This document shows, one piece after another, positions 6,087-7,313 of a DNA stretch of 7,313 nucleotides. The notes beneath the pieces were generated by a model that had not been told where the DNA came from, did no database searches, and was given only the letters and a program-made list of their open reading frames with translations. Made by a program: the position numbers and the translations under genes. Origin of the DNA: Syntrophomonas sp. UBA1376 (lineage in GTDB: Bacteria; Bacillota; Syntrophomonadia; Syntrophomonadales; Syntrophomonadaceae); contig DBRE01000107.1 in assembly GCA_002305535.1 (NCBI GenBank), forward strand, positions 2,945-10,257, read 5' to 3'. Every line of letters begins with the position of its first letter. Position 1 is the stretch's first letter.

Positions 6087-7278
6087 TTTCCATCCTTATC
6101 CCATCGGCCATCCGAACCGCCCGTACCGTTGCCAAAACATCATGCACCCGCACCATGTCCGCTCCATTTAAGGCCCCAGCTACTGCCACCGCCAGGCTTC
6201 CTTCCAAACGCTGATCTACCTCTAAGCCTAAGGTAAGGCCGATAAAGTTTTTGCGGGAGGCCGCCAGTAACACTGGCAGACCTAAGCTACGCAATTCTGC
6301 CAGGTGTTTAACGATATAGCGATTCTCAGCAGCAGTTTTGCCAAAACCGATGCCAGGGTCTACCATAATCGACTCCCGGGGCAGTCCTGCCTCTAGGGCT
6401 TGTTCCACTGATTGGTTCAGCTCATCTATAATGTCACTGATAAGATCAGTATAGGGTTGTCCGTGGTTCATTTGCAAACGATTGTGCATCAGCACTACTC
6501 CAGCTTGAAACTCCACCAGTACCGGCAATAGATTATGATCCATCTGCAGCCGGCCAATATCATTGATGAGGTGAGCTCCAGCCTGCAGGGTCTCTCGGGC
6601 TACCCGAGCCCGAAAGGTATCTACTGATACCAGGACTCCTCGCCGAACCAGTCCTTCCACTACTGGCATGACTCGCTGGAGTTCTACTTCTTCCGAAGCA
6701 ATTTCTGCCTGAGGGCGGGAGGAAGCTCCCCCAACATCAATAATGTCGGCCCCCTGTTCTATCATTTCCAGACCGCGTTCTACAGCTCGCTGAGTGTCAA
6801 AATAGCTCCCTCCGTCTGAAAATGAATCAGGGGTAACATTTAATATGCCCATCACCAGGGTACGTTCCCCCAGGGGAAGGCTTTGTCCGTGGGCCAGAGC
6901 AAGCTGGCTGTGGCTGCTGTAGCCGTTAACAGCCTTCAGCATCGTCTCCAGATCAGAGGCCACCTTTTTCAGACCGAAAGGCTGCCGCTTTATCTTCTCA
7001 ATAAACCGACGATAATGTTTCCTGGTTCCCATGAGCAGTACATCGGTAGTGCCCTGCCCTAAAATAGTCTGACGACTGACTGCCGCATCTGCGCCCGTGG
7101 CCAGCATTTCTTGTTTTATAATGTTGGCCGCCGGAGCCTGGATGTCCTTGAGCAGCACACAGTGAAACAAGGCCTTGGGAATCAGATAAGGATAGCCTCC
7201 CTTATCCGGGCCCAGCCTCTCTAGGCAACGCTTAACTTCTTCCTCATTATGCAAAAGGATCACATGATGTCCGGCCAT
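6079..7278 (-). CDS. folP: Dihydropteroate synthase FolP with N-terminal extension
   Basis: FolP condenses 6-hydroxymethyl-7,8-dihydropterin diphosphate with p-aminobenzoate to dihydropteroate and is the target of sulfonamides. The 399-residue product is far longer than the typical 260-285. The catalytic TIM barrel occupies about residues 138-395, with MGILNVTPDSFSDGG (143-157), DVGGASSRP (181-189), SVDTFRA (218-224), INDI (238-241), LMHNR (263-267), DPGIGFGKT (307-315), SRKNFIG (341-347) and RVHDV (377-381). Residues 1 to about 137 form an extra domain with PKALFHCVLLKDIQAPAANIIKQEML spread over 34-59 and KRQPFGLKKVA at 97-107. I recognise this extension from some clostridial and thermophile FolP proteins, but know no assigned function. 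The ATG has AGGAGG 5 nt upstream. Pterin-loop residues differ from the common GGESTRPG, and MHNR replaces MHM. The downstream folB overlaps its stop. Confidence 0.96.
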   Translation of the reverse strand: MAGHHVILLHNEEEVKRCLERLGPDKGGYPYLIPKALFHCVLLKDIQAPAANIIKQEMLATGADAAVSRQTILGQGTTDVLLMGTRKHYRRFIEKIKRQPFGLKKVASDLETMLKAVNGYSSHSQLALAHGQSLPLGERTLVMGILNVTPDSFSDGGSYFDTQRAVERGLEMIEQGADIIDVGGASSRPQAEIASEEVELQRVMPVVEGLVRRGVLVSVDTFRARVARETLQAGAHLINDIGRLQMDHNLLPVLVEFQAGVVLMHNRLQMNHGQPYTDLISDIIDELNQSVEQALEAGLPRESIMVDPGIGFGKTAAENRYIVKHLAELRSLGLPVLLAASRKNFIGLTLGLEVDQRLEGSLAVAVAGALNGADMVRVHDVLATVRAVRMADGIRMENG

Positions 7279-7283
7279 AAATT

Positions 7284-7289
7284 CCTCCT
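7284..7289 (-). promoter_or_regulatory. Ribosome binding site of folP
   Basis: AGGAGG on the minus strand lies 5 nt before the folP ATG. It supports the long form of FolP, since no similar site precedes the catalytic domain near residue 138. The remaining bases to the window edge (7290-7313) contain no stop codon in any minus-strand frame, so an upstream gene overlapping folP cannot be excluded; nothing else is recognisable there. Confidence 0.8.
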
Positions 7290-7313
7290 GGGTAGTTGAT
7301 TGAAATGTCCGCT

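Noticed and set aside
7279..7313. Possible 3' end of an upstream gene overlapping folP.
   Set aside because: The 35 bases are stop-free in minus-strand frames, but this is too short to identify a protein, so no coding feature is claimed.

Overview
The window is a stretch of bacterial chromosome in which nine genes lie head to tail on the minus strand, with almost no non-coding sequence. Every gene makes or probably makes an enzyme of cofactor biosynthesis. In transcription order (high to low coordinates) they are folP, folB, folK (folate), a Rossmann-like/DUF2520 protein, panB, panC, panD (pantothenate), nadA and a 3'-truncated nadB (NAD). The compact order, AGGAGG-type ribosome binding sites, the B. 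subtilis-like PanD core sequence, the short-form quinolinate synthase, the FolP with an extra N-terminal domain and a G+C near one half (judged by eye) suggest an anaerobic Firmicute of the class Clostridia (a Syntrophomonas, Desulfotomaculum or Moorella type of lineage). That placement is inference; no rRNA or other marker gene is present.

Layout: bases 7279-7313 hold only the folP ribosome binding site and undetermined upstream sequence. folP and folB overlap by 8 bp, and folK follows after 32 bp when its supported ATG start is used. A 93-bp gap, the longest in the window, separates folK from the DUF2520 gene and contains a small perfect hairpin. panB follows after 42 bp, panC after 8, panD after 3, nadA after 13 and nadB after 31. 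nadB runs off the left edge with about 372 codons present. No gap reaches 300 bp, and I see no convincing internal promoter, riboswitch, sense-strand terminator, tRNA, mobile element, repeat array or CRISPR.

The genes fit together metabolically. FolP, FolB and FolK supply successive steps toward dihydropteroate and so toward tetrahydrofolate. PanB uses 5,10-methylene-tetrahydrofolate to make ketopantoate. PanC joins pantoate to the beta-alanine that PanD makes from L-aspartate. NadB and NadA turn L-aspartate and dihydroxyacetone phosphate into quinolinate. The missing pantothenate step, reduction of ketopantoate to pantoate, has no classical panE here; the DUF2520 oxidoreductase-like gene immediately upstream of panB is the obvious candidate. 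The most interesting points are that gene, the roughly 137-residue N-terminal extension of FolP, and the non-ATG starts of three of the nine genes. Most of the window is otherwise ordinary core metabolism, and I find no sign of an undescribed defence or mobile system.
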